This document shows positions 1 to 5,823 of a stretch of DNA of 5,823 nucleotides, in pieces; within the stretch, counting starts at the first letter, position 1; each line of letters begins with the position of its first letter. The notes under the pieces are model-generated. The model worked only from the letters and a program-made list of their open reading frames with translations, had not been told where the DNA came from and made no database searches. The translations under genes were made by a program, and so were the position numbers. Source of the stretch: an uncultured Gammaproteobacteria bacterium (GTDB lineage: Bacteria; Pseudomonadota; Gammaproteobacteria; Pseudomonadales; Azotimanducaceae); assembly GCA_913043075.1 (NCBI GenBank), contig CAJWLI010000098.1:1-5823 (forward strand), in the 5' to 3' direction.

Positions 1-1
1 G

Positions 2-136
2 AACTACGCTAAAATGGCTGAACTTCTCAGGGACTCTGGTCTTACCGAAAGCGTTAATCAGGCTTACCTGGTTGAAAAAGGTGAGCCTGTTTATGGACCA
101 AATGGAGAGAAAAAAACTTCCTTTTTTAAAGATTAG
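2..136 (+). CDS. 3' end of an unrecognised protein (partial, start outside window)
   Basis: An open frame runs in from the left edge and ends at a TAG at 134-136, giving 44 C-terminal residues. The fragment begins NYAKMAELLRDSGLTES and ends GPNGEKKTSFFKD. It is hydrophilic, has a likely amphipathic helix at the start, and shows no membrane segment or catalytic motif that I recognise. It counts as coding because the frame is open throughout, its codon use resembles the next genes, and its stop lies only 11 nt before the next start with the same strand and close packing. It is probably the first visible member of the catabolic operon. I cannot name a family from this tail alone. Confidence 0.7.
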   Translation, partial: NYAKMAELLRDSGLTESVNQAYLVEKGEPVYGPNGEKKTSFFKD

Positions 137-141
137 AAGAG
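135..141 (+). promoter_or_regulatory. ribosome binding site of the ACMSD-type amidohydrolase gene
   Basis: AGAAGAG lies 6 nt before the ATG at 148 and overlaps the stop codon of the upstream gene. It is a moderate Shine-Dalgarno match that supports this start. Translation may be linked to termination of the gene before it. Confidence 0.55.
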
Positions 142-147
142 CTTCCT

Positions 148-1122
148 ATGAGCAAGGTAATTGACCTTCATGCGCACACGGTTTTCGAAGAAGTGTTTGG
201 AATTGCAGGAAAGTATGGTCCAGAGCTGCTGACAGACAAAGACGGGTTAAGTTTCTTTAGGGTAGGAGACTACCAGCTCAAACCGATCAATTATCGGAAC
301 ACCGTTTTCATGGATGTTGACCTGCGCTTGGAAAGAATGGAGCAAGATGGAATCGATGTGCAAATGCTTTCACCAAACCCACTAACCATGTTTCACCACA
401 TTCCTGCAAAAACAGCGATAAAATTTTGCCAGATCCAGAATGACACCATGGCAAAGGTCGTGAGCAAACATCCTAGCAAGCTAATGGGATCTGCAGCGTT
501 GCCTATGCAAGACGTAAATGCTGCAATCAAGGAACTAGATCGGGCGATAAATGAACTGGGACTAGTAGCCGCTTATACAGGAACACATTATCCCTTTGGC
601 ATTGACGACCCTAGACTTGACGATTTTTATTCGGCGTTGGTTGAGATGAATGTGCCACTTTTTTTGCACCCTGCATCATCAGGAGGAGACAAAGGACCGG
701 ATGATTCGAGACTCGACAGGTTCAACTTAACTATTTTGCTTGGGTATCCGTATGAAGAAATGCTTGCATGCGCTACCCTCCTTTTCGGAGGAGTGCTAGA
801 AAAACACCCAAATTTAGACATCTGTATATCGCATGGCGGAGGTGGACTTCCATATCTTTTCGATAGATTTGTGGGCATGACAAAATTTGGTAATTGGATA
901 CCCGACTCAATAAGAGAACATGGATTTAGTCACATGCTACAAAAACTTTGGTTCGACGCCCATGTCGACGGTGAAACTGCTCATAATCGTCTCGTCGAAG
1001 TCGTGGGACATAATCGGTTAGTCTATGGCACCAATTTTGGTGGTTGGGATACTCCGTCCGCTGCTGACGAATTTGCAGCGAGCCTAACCCCGAATGCTGA
1101 GGCGCTTTTGAGACTAAACTAG
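148..1122 (+). CDS. ACMSD-type metal-dependent amidohydrolase (amidohydrolase family 2)
   Basis: This 324-residue protein belongs to the amidohydrolase_2 group. Its characterised members include ACMSD (2-amino-3-carboxymuconate semialdehyde decarboxylase), gamma-resorcylate decarboxylase and related cytosolic hydrolases or decarboxylases of cyclic acids. The TIM-barrel metal motif H-x-H is at the N-terminus (DLHAHT, His8 and His10). A third metal histidine is in LFLHPAS (His174), and the catalytic histidine is in ISHGGGGLPY (His229), followed by the family-typical DRF. The final metal position, usually Asp in GSDYP or GTDFP, reads GTNFGGWD here, so it is Asn296. Length and motif spacing fit the family well, so the gene looks intact. 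It sits 11 nt after the preceding gene and 9 nt before a second amidohydrolase. The reaction is unknown: decarboxylation or C-C/C-N hydrolysis of a ring-derived acid is inferred from family and context. The Asn could mean altered metal binding, a non-decarboxylating role, or simply a subfamily variation. Confidence 0.88.
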   Translation: MSKVIDLHAHTVFEEVFGIAGKYGPELLTDKDGLSFFRVGDYQLKPINYRNTVFMDVDLRLERMEQDGIDVQMLSPNPLTMFHHIPAKTAIKFCQIQNDTMAKVVSKHPSKLMGSAALPMQDVNAAIKELDRAINELGLVAAYTGTHYPFGIDDPRLDDFYSALVEMNVPLFLHPASSGGDKGPDDSRLDRFNLTILLGYPYEEMLACATLLFGGVLEKHPNLDICISHGGGGLPYLFDRFVGMTKFGNWIPDSIREHGFSHMLQKLWFDAHVDGETAHNRLVEVVGHNRLVYGTNFGGWDTPSAADEFAASLTPNAEALLRLN

Positions 1123-1125
1123 GAG
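1121..1125 (+). promoter_or_regulatory. ribosome binding site of the second amidohydrolase gene
   Basis: A strong AGGAG lies 6 nt before the ATG at 1132 and overlaps the last two bases of the preceding stop codon. This fixes the start and suggests coupled translation of the two amidohydrolases. Confidence 0.75.
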
Positions 1126-1131
1126 AAGCTA

Positions 1132-2382
1132 ATGGATTATTTACTGAAGAATCTAAAGCTGTTTGCTGGAACTGGCAATAGTTCTCTTGAGAATTCAGCA
1201 ATATGGATAACCGGCAATAAAGTAAGGTTCGCGGGTAAAACGGCCGAACTACCTAAGTTGCCGAGAGATTTTGTCGAGAAAGATCTTGGAGGGAAATTCG
1301 TCATGCCTGGAATGACGGAAACTCATGCACACCTTTCTTTTGCCGACGCCAGTCCATTTGCAATTGGCGAAACTCTGGTAGAAGAGGCCACATTGACTGC
1401 AGTCAGAAACGCCAGACTTATGCTGGGATCCGGATTTACTTCAGCGGTAAGTTTTGGATCAACGTACAAAATCGACGTTGCGCTTCGTGAAGCCATTTTG
1501 CAGGGCACAGTGATCGGGCCAAGGTTGCTTGCTGCTGGAAGGGATTTGGGAGCCACCGCAAGCAATGTCGACTCGGGAGGGGGTTTAAGTCAGATCGCAG
1601 ACGGTCCTTGGGCGCTGAGAAAGGCAGTCAGAGAGCAAAGGAAAATTGGGGTAGATGTTGTAAAGATATTTATCGATGGAGAGGCAATAAATAAACAGAA
1701 CCCGCCCGGTGAACTATCTTTTACAGATGAAGAAGTATTGGCAACGGTCGAAGAAGCTCACAGAAGAAAGATGCGTGTTGCGTGTCACGCTAGGTCCGCA
1801 GCAGCGGTGAAGCAAGCTGTCAAAGCAGGGGTAGATTTTATTGGTCACGCGAACTACTTAGACCAAGAAGCAGTAGATATGCTTCATGAGAAAAAAGACA
1901 ATATCTTTGTAGGGCCAGCTATTGCATGGGAAGTGTCATATTTAGAGAAATGTGAGTCTATCGGCGTGACAAAAGAAACAGTGATAGCTCAAGGTTACCA
2001 GAAAGAAATTGATGCGACGATTGAAACGGTCGCGAAGCTCCGTGAAGCCGATATCAAGTTAGTCGTCGGAGGAGATTATGGGATCTCCATCGCGCCTCAT
2101 GGGACCTACGCAAAAGATCTTGAATACTTTGTTGATCTATTTGGGATGAGCAACGCAGAAGCAATCCTCTGCGCAACTAAAAACGGTGGATTGGCATTCG
2201 ACCCCTATGGAAGTGTGGGGACGATTGAAGAGGGATCACTTGCAGATCTGGTGATCGTAGATGGGGATCCTCTTAATGATATTCGAGTGCTTCAAGACCA
2301 TTCAAAATTACAGATTATAAAAGACGGTGTCCTCTACCAAGATCTAACAAATACAAACCCATATTTAGTGGTAGATTGTTAA
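1132..2382 (+). CDS. amidohydrolase family 1 protein (imidazolonepropionase/prolidase-like)
   Basis: This 416-residue cytosolic protein is of the COG1228 type: a small beta domain at the N-terminus, a TIM barrel, and the beta domain completed at the C-terminus (LADLVIVDGDPL, then a short strand ending in KDGVLYQ). Metal-site residues are in the expected order. HAH follows VMPGMTETH (His65, His67). A lysine in DVVKIFIDG (Lys178) is the likely carboxylated bridging ligand of a binuclear site. Histidines follow in VACHAR (His219) and FIGHANYLD (His239), and the catalytic Asp is in VVGGDYG (Asp315). The set is complete, so an active hydrolase is expected. The family covers imidazolonepropionase, Xaa-Pro dipeptidases, N-acyl amino acid and organophosphate-type hydrolases, so the annotation 'prolidase' would over-claim. 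Its place between another amidohydrolase and a CoA ligase points to hydrolysis of a cyclic amide, lactone or amide link in a catabolic route. That role is inference. Confidence 0.9.
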   Translation: MDYLLKNLKLFAGTGNSSLENSAIWITGNKVRFAGKTAELPKLPRDFVEKDLGGKFVMPGMTETHAHLSFADASPFAIGETLVEEATLTAVRNARLMLGSGFTSAVSFGSTYKIDVALREAILQGTVIGPRLLAAGRDLGATASNVDSGGGLSQIADGPWALRKAVREQRKIGVDVVKIFIDGEAINKQNPPGELSFTDEEVLATVEEAHRRKMRVACHARSAAAVKQAVKAGVDFIGHANYLDQEAVDMLHEKKDNIFVGPAIAWEVSYLEKCESIGVTKETVIAQGYQKEIDATIETVAKLREADIKLVVGGDYGISIAPHGTYAKDLEYFVDLFGMSNAEAILCATKNGGLAFDPYGSVGTIEEGSLADLVIVDGDPLNDIRVLQDHSKLQIIKDGVLYQDLTNTNPYLVVDC

Positions 2383-2388
2383 AATAGC

Positions 2389-2393
2389 GGGAG
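2389..2393 (+). promoter_or_regulatory. ribosome binding site of the acyl-CoA synthetase gene
   Basis: GGGAG lies 6 nt before the ATG at 2400, in the 17-nt gap after the second amidohydrolase gene. Its strength and spacing support this start and translation from a shared mRNA. Confidence 0.7.
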
Positions 2394-2399
2394 AAAAAC

Positions 2400-4001
2400 A
2401 TGAGTCAACGTTGGAGCTACGGAGAGATATTCGAAGCTATTGAGCCCGTCATCCCGGACGGTAGACCCGCTCTAGTCCATGGAAAAAGGATAATTCTTTG
2501 GGGGGAATTTAAGAAAAGGACCAATAACATCGCTCAAAACCTGCTGGCAAATGGGATAAAACCAGGGGATAAAATAGCCTTCTACACAAGAAACGGACCA
2601 GAATATCCGGAAGGTATCGCCGCAGCTTTTAAAGCTGGTTTGGTGCATGTCAATGTAAATTATCGTTATATCGAAAAAGAGTTAATCTATTTAATAGATA
2701 ACTCAGACTCAAGCGTTGTCGTCTACCATCAAGAATTTCGCGAATCAGTCAATAATATCAAAAGCAAACTACCAAAAGTTAAGATCTGGTTAGAGACGGC
2801 CGAAGGCAACGAGTGCACTTATGAAAAATTTGCGACCGAGGGCGACGGGTCTTCACCAAAGATAGAGCACTCTCCTGATGATCTTTTATTCCTTTATACG
2901 GGTGGAACGACAGGAATGCCAAAGGGAGTAATGTGGAAGCATGATGATCTTTTTCAAGTTCTTGGCGCTGGGGGAAATATTAGAATGGGGGTCCCGGCCT
3001 GCGAAACTTTAGATGGATTGGTACAACGAATTAAGACAACCCCGAGGCCAGTCAATCTTCCTTTACCCCCAATCATGCACGGGACCGGCCTTCTTTCTGC
3101 CATCGGAGCTATGTCAGGGGGTGGGACCTGCGTTACTCTTCCCCAAAAAAGTTTTGATCCAGAAGCTGCGCTCGAAGCAATAGATCAAAACCGAGTTACG
3201 GCCGTTACTATAGTAGGAGATGCTTTCGCTAGACCACTGTTGGAGGTTCTAAATTCGAATCCAGGAAAATATGACATCTCTTCAGTTAGCTCTATTCATT
3301 CCTCAGGTGTGATGTGGACAAAAGAGATTAAATCAGGCTTGCTTCAACACAACGACGAATTAATTCTTTCTGACGCCTTTTCCTCGTCAGAAGCAATTGG
3401 CCTTGGAACATCCATAACCACTAAAGACGAAGAAGTAGAGGTCGCAAAATTCACCTTGGGTCCTTTTTGTAAAGTATTCACTGAGGATCTGATCGAGGTA
3501 AAACCTGGTTTGGATCAGTCCGGGATGGTAGCGGTTAAGGGGTTTCTCCCAGTTGGGTACTATAAAGACAAAGAAAAGACTGAAAAAACCTTCAAGACCA
3601 TTAATGGAGAAAGATACTCTATTCCTGGCGACTGGGTTCGCGTAGAAGCGGACGGCAGCCTTACTCTTCTGGGCCGAGGAAGCAACTGCATTAACACTGC
3701 AGGGGAAAAAGTTTTTCCAGAAGAGGTAGAGGAGGCATTGAAATTCCACGAAGATATTGCAGATTGTTTGGTTGTTGGAATCGAAGACGAGAAGTGGGGA
3801 CAAGCTATTACCGCTGTCGTTCAACTTCGAGCGCAAAAAACCAATAATGAAGAAGAATTAAAAGCGTTTGCAAGGGAACACTTAGCAGCGTACAAGATTC
3901 CCAAAAAAATTCTATTCAAGGATGATTTAAACCGCGCACCAAATGGAAAAGCAGACTATAAGTTAATAAAAGCATATGTCGAAAAAAGCATAAGCGTCTG
4001 A
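2400..4001 (+). CDS. AMP-forming acyl-CoA synthetase (ANL superfamily)
   Basis: This 533-residue enzyme joins a carboxylic acid to CoA through an acyl-adenylate, using ATP. The P-loop-like A3 motif is YTGGTTGMPKGVMWKH (from Tyr166, with Lys175). The A5 region reads DAFSSSEAIG, with the usual Glu. The adenine/ribose Asp is in PGDWVRV (Asp411), the hinge motif is GRGSNCINTAGEKVFPEEVE (from Gly425), and the catalytic lysine is in PNGKADYK (Lys517). All core motifs are present and the length is normal. The GVMWKHDDLF stretch resembles the acyl-CoA synthetases annotated near steroid or unusual-acid degradation genes (FadD17/FadD19-like group), rather than long-chain FadD or acetyl-CoA synthetase. 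This subgroup assignment rests on memory of family sequences. The enzyme probably activates the acid made by the upstream hydrolases for beta-oxidation-like breakdown. The actual acid is unknown. It is the last gene of the + strand operon and faces arfB. Confidence 0.92.
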   Translation: MSQRWSYGEIFEAIEPVIPDGRPALVHGKRIILWGEFKKRTNNIAQNLLANGIKPGDKIAFYTRNGPEYPEGIAAAFKAGLVHVNVNYRYIEKELIYLIDNSDSSVVVYHQEFRESVNNIKSKLPKVKIWLETAEGNECTYEKFATEGDGSSPKIEHSPDDLLFLYTGGTTGMPKGVMWKHDDLFQVLGAGGNIRMGVPACETLDGLVQRIKTTPRPVNLPLPPIMHGTGLLSAIGAMSGGGTCVTLPQKSFDPEAALEAIDQNRVTAVTIVGDAFARPLLEVLNSNPGKYDISSVSSIHSSGVMWTKEIKSGLLQHNDELILSDAFSSSEAIGLGTSITTKDEEVEVAKFTLGPFCKVFTEDLIEVKPGLDQSGMVAVKGFLPVGYYKDKEKTEKTFKTINGERYSIPGDWVRVEADGSLTLLGRGSNCINTAGEKVFPEEVEEALKFHEDIADCLVVGIEDEKWGQAITAVVQLRAQKTNNEEELKAFAREHLAAYKIPKKILFKDDLNRAPNGKADYKLIKAYVEKSISV

Positions 4002-4009
4002 AGCTTTTT
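3983..4009. terminator. possible weak bidirectional terminator between convergent genes
   Basis: AAAAAGC (3983-3989) is complementary to GCTTTTT (4003-4009), giving a 7-bp stem with a 13-nt loop that spans both stop codons. On both strands the right arm is a U-rich run. The stem has only two G-C pairs, so its folding strength is doubtful. It is the only terminator-like element in the 6-nt gap between the converging genes. Termination may instead occur inside the opposite gene. Confidence 0.25.
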
Positions 4010-4415
4010 AATCTTCAATTTTATTTCGTAATTTCTTTAGATCAGCTCTTTTTCTCTTAGCGCTAAGACGCCGTTTCTTTGAGCCTAACGAGGGCCGCGT
4101 TTTTCTTCTCTCTTTTTTCTCTTTTTGCGCCGCGGCCAGTAACTGGTCCAGACGATCAAGCGCGTCGCCTCTATTTTTTTCTTGACTACGGAAGGCACCA
4201 GCCTTGATAACCAAAAGACCTGCACTTGTAATCCTAGAATCTTGCAAGCCTAGCAACTCATCTTTGACTTTCCTTGGCAGTGAGGAAGAGAGAATATCGA
4301 ATTTCAGATGAACCGCGTTAGAGGTTTTATTCACGTGCTGTCCGCCAGGGCCAGAGGCACGCATGGCAGAGAATTGGATTTCTTTTTCAGGAATGTCATC
4401 CGCGCGAATGATCAT
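4008..4415 (-). CDS. arfB: ArfB (YaeJ) alternative ribosome-rescue peptidyl-tRNA hydrolase
   Basis: This 135-residue protein matches ArfB, which enters the empty mRNA channel of ribosomes stalled on non-stop mRNA and hydrolyses the peptidyl-tRNA. The class-I release factor signature is present as MRASGPGGQHVNKTSNAV, with GGQ at residues 24-26. The C-terminal tail, roughly residues 98-135, is highly basic (ERRKTRP, SKKRRLSAKRKRADLKK), as needed for binding in the mRNA channel. There is no codon-recognition domain, and the length is close to the 140 residues of the E. coli protein. This excludes RF1, RF2 and the longer RF-H type. The start ATG overlaps the efpL stop as ATGA, and no strong ribosome binding site precedes it, so translation is probably coupled to efpL. 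The gene ends 6 nt from the stop of the acyl-CoA synthetase gene, tail to tail. Identification is confident. Confidence 0.95.
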   Translation of the reverse strand: MIIRADDIPEKEIQFSAMRASGPGGQHVNKTSNAVHLKFDILSSSLPRKVKDELLGLQDSRITSAGLLVIKAGAFRSQEKNRGDALDRLDQLLAAAQKEKKERRKTRPSLGSKKRRLSAKRKRADLKKLRNKIED

Positions 4416-4975
4416 GCTCTAGAAATGTATTCGCCGGTCGCAGTGTTGATCTTTATTTTTTCTCCCACCTCAATGTACTCCGGAACCTGAACTACCAACC
4501 CGGTTGAAAATTTTGCTGGTTTTGTTCTGGCGCTAGCTGAGGCGCCTTTTATGCTGGGCGAAGTTTCATCAATTTTAAGCACGATCGAGTTAGGCAATTC
4601 AATTCCGAGAAATTTTCCTTCAACAAAGACTGCCAAGATATCTTCGAGCCCTTCGCTCAAGTACTGAAGCTTACCAGCAAGCATACCCTCATCCGCCACA
4701 TACTGATTAAAATCAGTGAGGTTCATAAAAAAATACTGGCCGCTGTCTTGATAAGAAAACTGAACTTTGAGCTTCTCTGAATTAAGTTCGGAAAGAAGAA
4801 AATCTCCCTTTACGTTTATCTCTTTTTTTTGACCAGTGACTAAATTGTCAAGGCGAATCTTATAAAGCGTTGAAGCGCCTCGCGCTGACGGACTTCTCGT
4901 ATCGATTTTCTTTACTAGGCAAGACTGACCATCGAAATCTACTAAATCGCCTCGTTTTAATTCATTTGCTCGCAT
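4412..4975 (-). CDS. efpL: EF-P paralogue EfpL (YeiP)
   Basis: The product, 187 residues from the preferred start, is a three-domain EF-P-like factor: an N-terminal KOW domain (about 1-62), then two OB-type domains. EF-P family factors bind stalled ribosomes between the P and E sites and promote peptide bonds at proline-containing motifs. The YeiP/EfpL signature loop is SPSARGASTLYK, with Arg32 at the tip where canonical E. coli EF-P has its modified lysine, so no EpmA-type lysylation or other lysine modification is expected. The C-terminal block SIKGASASARTKPAKFSTGL followed by VVQVPEY is also typical of the family. An upstream in-frame ATG at 5005 would add ten residues. I prefer the ATG at 4975 because it gives the YeiP-like N-terminus MRANELKRGD and is preceded by AAGGA, while the upstream ATG has no ribosome binding site. 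The gene overlaps arfB by 4 nt. Canonical EF-P is presumably encoded elsewhere. Confidence 0.93.
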   Translation of the reverse strand: MRANELKRGDLVDFDGQSCLVKKIDTRSPSARGASTLYKIRLDNLVTGQKKEINVKGDFLLSELNSEKLKVQFSYQDSGQYFFMNLTDFNQYVADEGMLAGKLQYLSEGLEDILAVFVEGKFLGIELPNSIVLKIDETSPSIKGASASARTKPAKFSTGLVVQVPEYIEVGEKIKINTATGEYISRA

Positions 4976-4977
4976 AA

Positions 4978-4984
4978 ATCCTTT
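4978..4984 (-). promoter_or_regulatory. ribosome binding site that decides the efpL start
   Basis: On the minus strand, AAAGGAT lies at the end of a nine-A run, just before the ATG at 4975. The spacing is slightly short (about 3-4 nt after AGGA). It is still a better signal than the region before the in-frame ATG at 5005, which lacks any Shine-Dalgarno-like stretch. Confidence 0.5.
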
Positions 4985-5005
4985 TTTTTTGGTCTCTAGT
5001 CTCAT

Positions 5006-5143
5006 TTTAAGCCAAAGTTGTTAGATTTTCTAAAATATTAAAAGGAATCTTCGCTCGTTTATTTGTTTGAGGATAAATCGAACAAAACACTCTATCATTA
5101 GAATTGCACTGGAATAAATTTACTTGAAGAACTAAGGAAAAAG
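5006..5143. promoter_or_regulatory. divergent intergenic region with promoters for efpL-arfB and the phosphatase gene
   Basis: This AT-rich 138-nt stretch separates two genes transcribed away from each other, so it should hold promoters in both directions. For the + strand, TATCAT (5093-5098) or TAGAAT (5099-5104) could serve as a -10, but no good -35 lies at standard spacing; TTGAGG at 5067-5072 is 20 nt from TATCAT. For the minus strand, the TAATATTTTA-type sequence around 5029-5040 could hold a -10. No operator-like inverted repeat was evident. The assignment follows from gene layout more than from clear boxes. Confidence 0.45.
5134..5138 (+). promoter_or_regulatory. ribosome binding site of the histidine phosphatase gene
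   Basis: AAGGA within ACTAAGGAAAAAG lies 5 nt before the ATG at 5144. It supports that codon as the start. Confidence 0.65.
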
Positions 5144-5823
5144 ATGAAACCTGGAGATTCGACCGTTGAGTTAGTTAAAGAAGTTTCAGATCGCGGCGCT
5201 GAATATATAGTTCTGCTGATGCGTCATTCAGCTCGCGAGTATGCTCCCGGGAAACACGATCTGCTTAACCCACTGACTGATGAAGGGAGAGAGCTAGCAA
5301 AAAGCATGGGGGAGAAACTCCCCAAACACCTCAAATTAAGAGGTTATGCAAGTCCGCCAGAAAGATGCATAGAAACCTCTGAGTTAGTTTCAAATGGCCA
5401 CAAAAGTATGGGAGGCGAGATCTCTAGAACACGAGCATTGGAAGCGTTAGGTGTATTTTATGTCCTTGACCAGATGAAAATGTATATGGCTATGCAAGAA
5501 TCTGGGGGAATGGTACCTCTTCTAGAAAAATGGTTTAGCGAAAGAATCGCAGAAGACATTATGATGTCGCCAGATGTAGCGTCACGGATTCTAGGGAGAC
5601 TTATCAAAAAAAAGCTTATGGTTGGCGCAAAACAACCGCAATTAGACATTCTCGTCTCTCACGACTTCACTCTTTTCACAATTAAAAATCGCTTGCTCGG
5701 CCAAACAATTAACCAATATCCTGCCGTCGATTATCTCGATGGTATCGCTTTTTTTATTAAAGACCAGAAAATATATGCACAAAGTCACCATGAACCAGCA
5801 AAAGAGATAAATCTGGATTTACC
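5144..5823 (+). CDS. histidine phosphatase superfamily protein (partial, runs off right edge)
   Basis: An uninterrupted frame of 226 codons starts at this ATG and continues past the window end. The branch-1 style catalytic core is visible. LLMRHSARE holds the R-H pair (Arg27, His28), where His28 would be the phosphorylated residue; the motif is RHS rather than the commoner RHG. NPLTDEGRELA is the typical second block. ASPPERCIETSE (Ser70, Arg74) matches the usual S-x-x-x-R-x-x-x-T phosphate-binding motif. VSHDFTLF carries the second catalytic histidine (His173). Between the last two blocks lies a helical, methionine-rich segment (about residues 105-160) that likely caps the active site and sets substrate choice. 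There is no signal peptide, so it is probably cytosolic. The family includes phosphoglycerate mutases, SixA-like protein phosphatases and sugar or nucleotide phosphatases. I cannot choose among these. The gene is transcribed divergently from efpL. Confidence 0.85.
   Translation, partial: MKPGDSTVELVKEVSDRGAEYIVLLMRHSAREYAPGKHDLLNPLTDEGRELAKSMGEKLPKHLKLRGYASPPERCIETSELVSNGHKSMGGEISRTRALEALGVFYVLDQMKMYMAMQESGGMVPLLEKWFSERIAEDIMMSPDVASRILGRLIKKKLMVGAKQPQLDILVSHDFTLFTIKNRLLGQTINQYPAVDYLDGIAFFIKDQKIYAQSHHEPAKEINLDL

Noticed and set aside
1033..1035. The Asn codon at the metal site considered as a sign of a pseudogene
   Set aside because: The frame is intact, the length is normal and the other four active-site residues are kept, so a functional variant is more likely than decay.
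627..1201. Two minus-strand open frames across the 3' part of the first amidohydrolase gene
   Set aside because: Both are antisense to a conserved coding region, and neither product shows a recognisable domain.
1323..1565. Minus-strand open frame of 80 codons within the second amidohydrolase gene
   Set aside because: It covers the conserved HAH region on the opposite strand and its composition is that of a shadow frame.
3387..3836. A 149-codon open frame on the minus strand inside the acyl-CoA synthetase gene
   Set aside because: It lies wholly opposite a gene with all family motifs, its product is low-complexity with many Phe, Ser and Asn, and it shows no recognisable domain. It is a chance antisense frame.
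4308..4490. Plus-strand open frame of 60 codons across the efpL-arfB junction
   Set aside because: It is antisense to the GGQ region of arfB and the end of efpL, both confidently identified. A small antisense protein there has no support.
4976..4990. The poly-A/poly-T run before efpL considered as a terminator or a programmed slippage site
   Set aside because: No stem precedes the run, and it lies upstream of the better-supported start codon, so neither termination nor a translational frameshift is needed to explain it.
5458..5649. Minus-strand open frame of 63 codons in the phosphatase gene
   Set aside because: The plus-strand frame is open from 5144 to the window edge and carries all phosphatase motifs, so this is its shadow.

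Overview
The window looks like ordinary chromosomal DNA from a heterotrophic, moderately AT-leaning proteobacterium. The best lineage clue is an EF-P paralogue of the YeiP/EfpL type with an arginine at the loop tip, which is mainly a gammaproteobacterial trait. A (marine) gammaproteobacterium is therefore the favoured but unproven source.

Left part (1-4001, + strand): a tightly packed catabolic operon. It contains the 3' end of an unrecognised gene, an ACMSD-type amidohydrolase (amidohydrolase family 2), an imidazolonepropionase/prolidase-like amidohydrolase (family 1), and an AMP-forming acyl-CoA synthetase. Gaps are 11, 9 and 17 nt, and each downstream gene has a purine-rich ribosome binding site. 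The operon's promoter lies outside the window. Two unrelated hydrolases/decarboxylases plus a CoA ligase suggest a pathway that opens or trims a cyclic or amide-containing organic acid and activates the product as a CoA thioester. The substrate cannot be read from the sequence. The family-2 enzyme has Asn where the family normally has its metal-binding Asp.

Middle part (4008-5005, - strand): a two-gene translation-quality unit, efpL (yeiP) followed by arfB, joined by a 4-nt ATGA stop/start overlap. EfpL relieves ribosomes stalled while making proline-containing motifs, and ArfB releases peptides from ribosomes stuck on non-stop mRNA. This unit converges on the catabolic operon with only 6 nt between the stop codons.

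Right part (5006-5823): a 138-nt divergent intergenic region, then the start of a histidine-phosphatase-superfamily gene on the + strand that runs off the window. No RNA genes, mobile elements, CRISPR arrays or notable repeats were seen. I see no clear sign of an undescribed system. The most interesting points are the Asp-to-Asn change, the uncharacterised catabolic cluster, and the efpL-arfB coupling.
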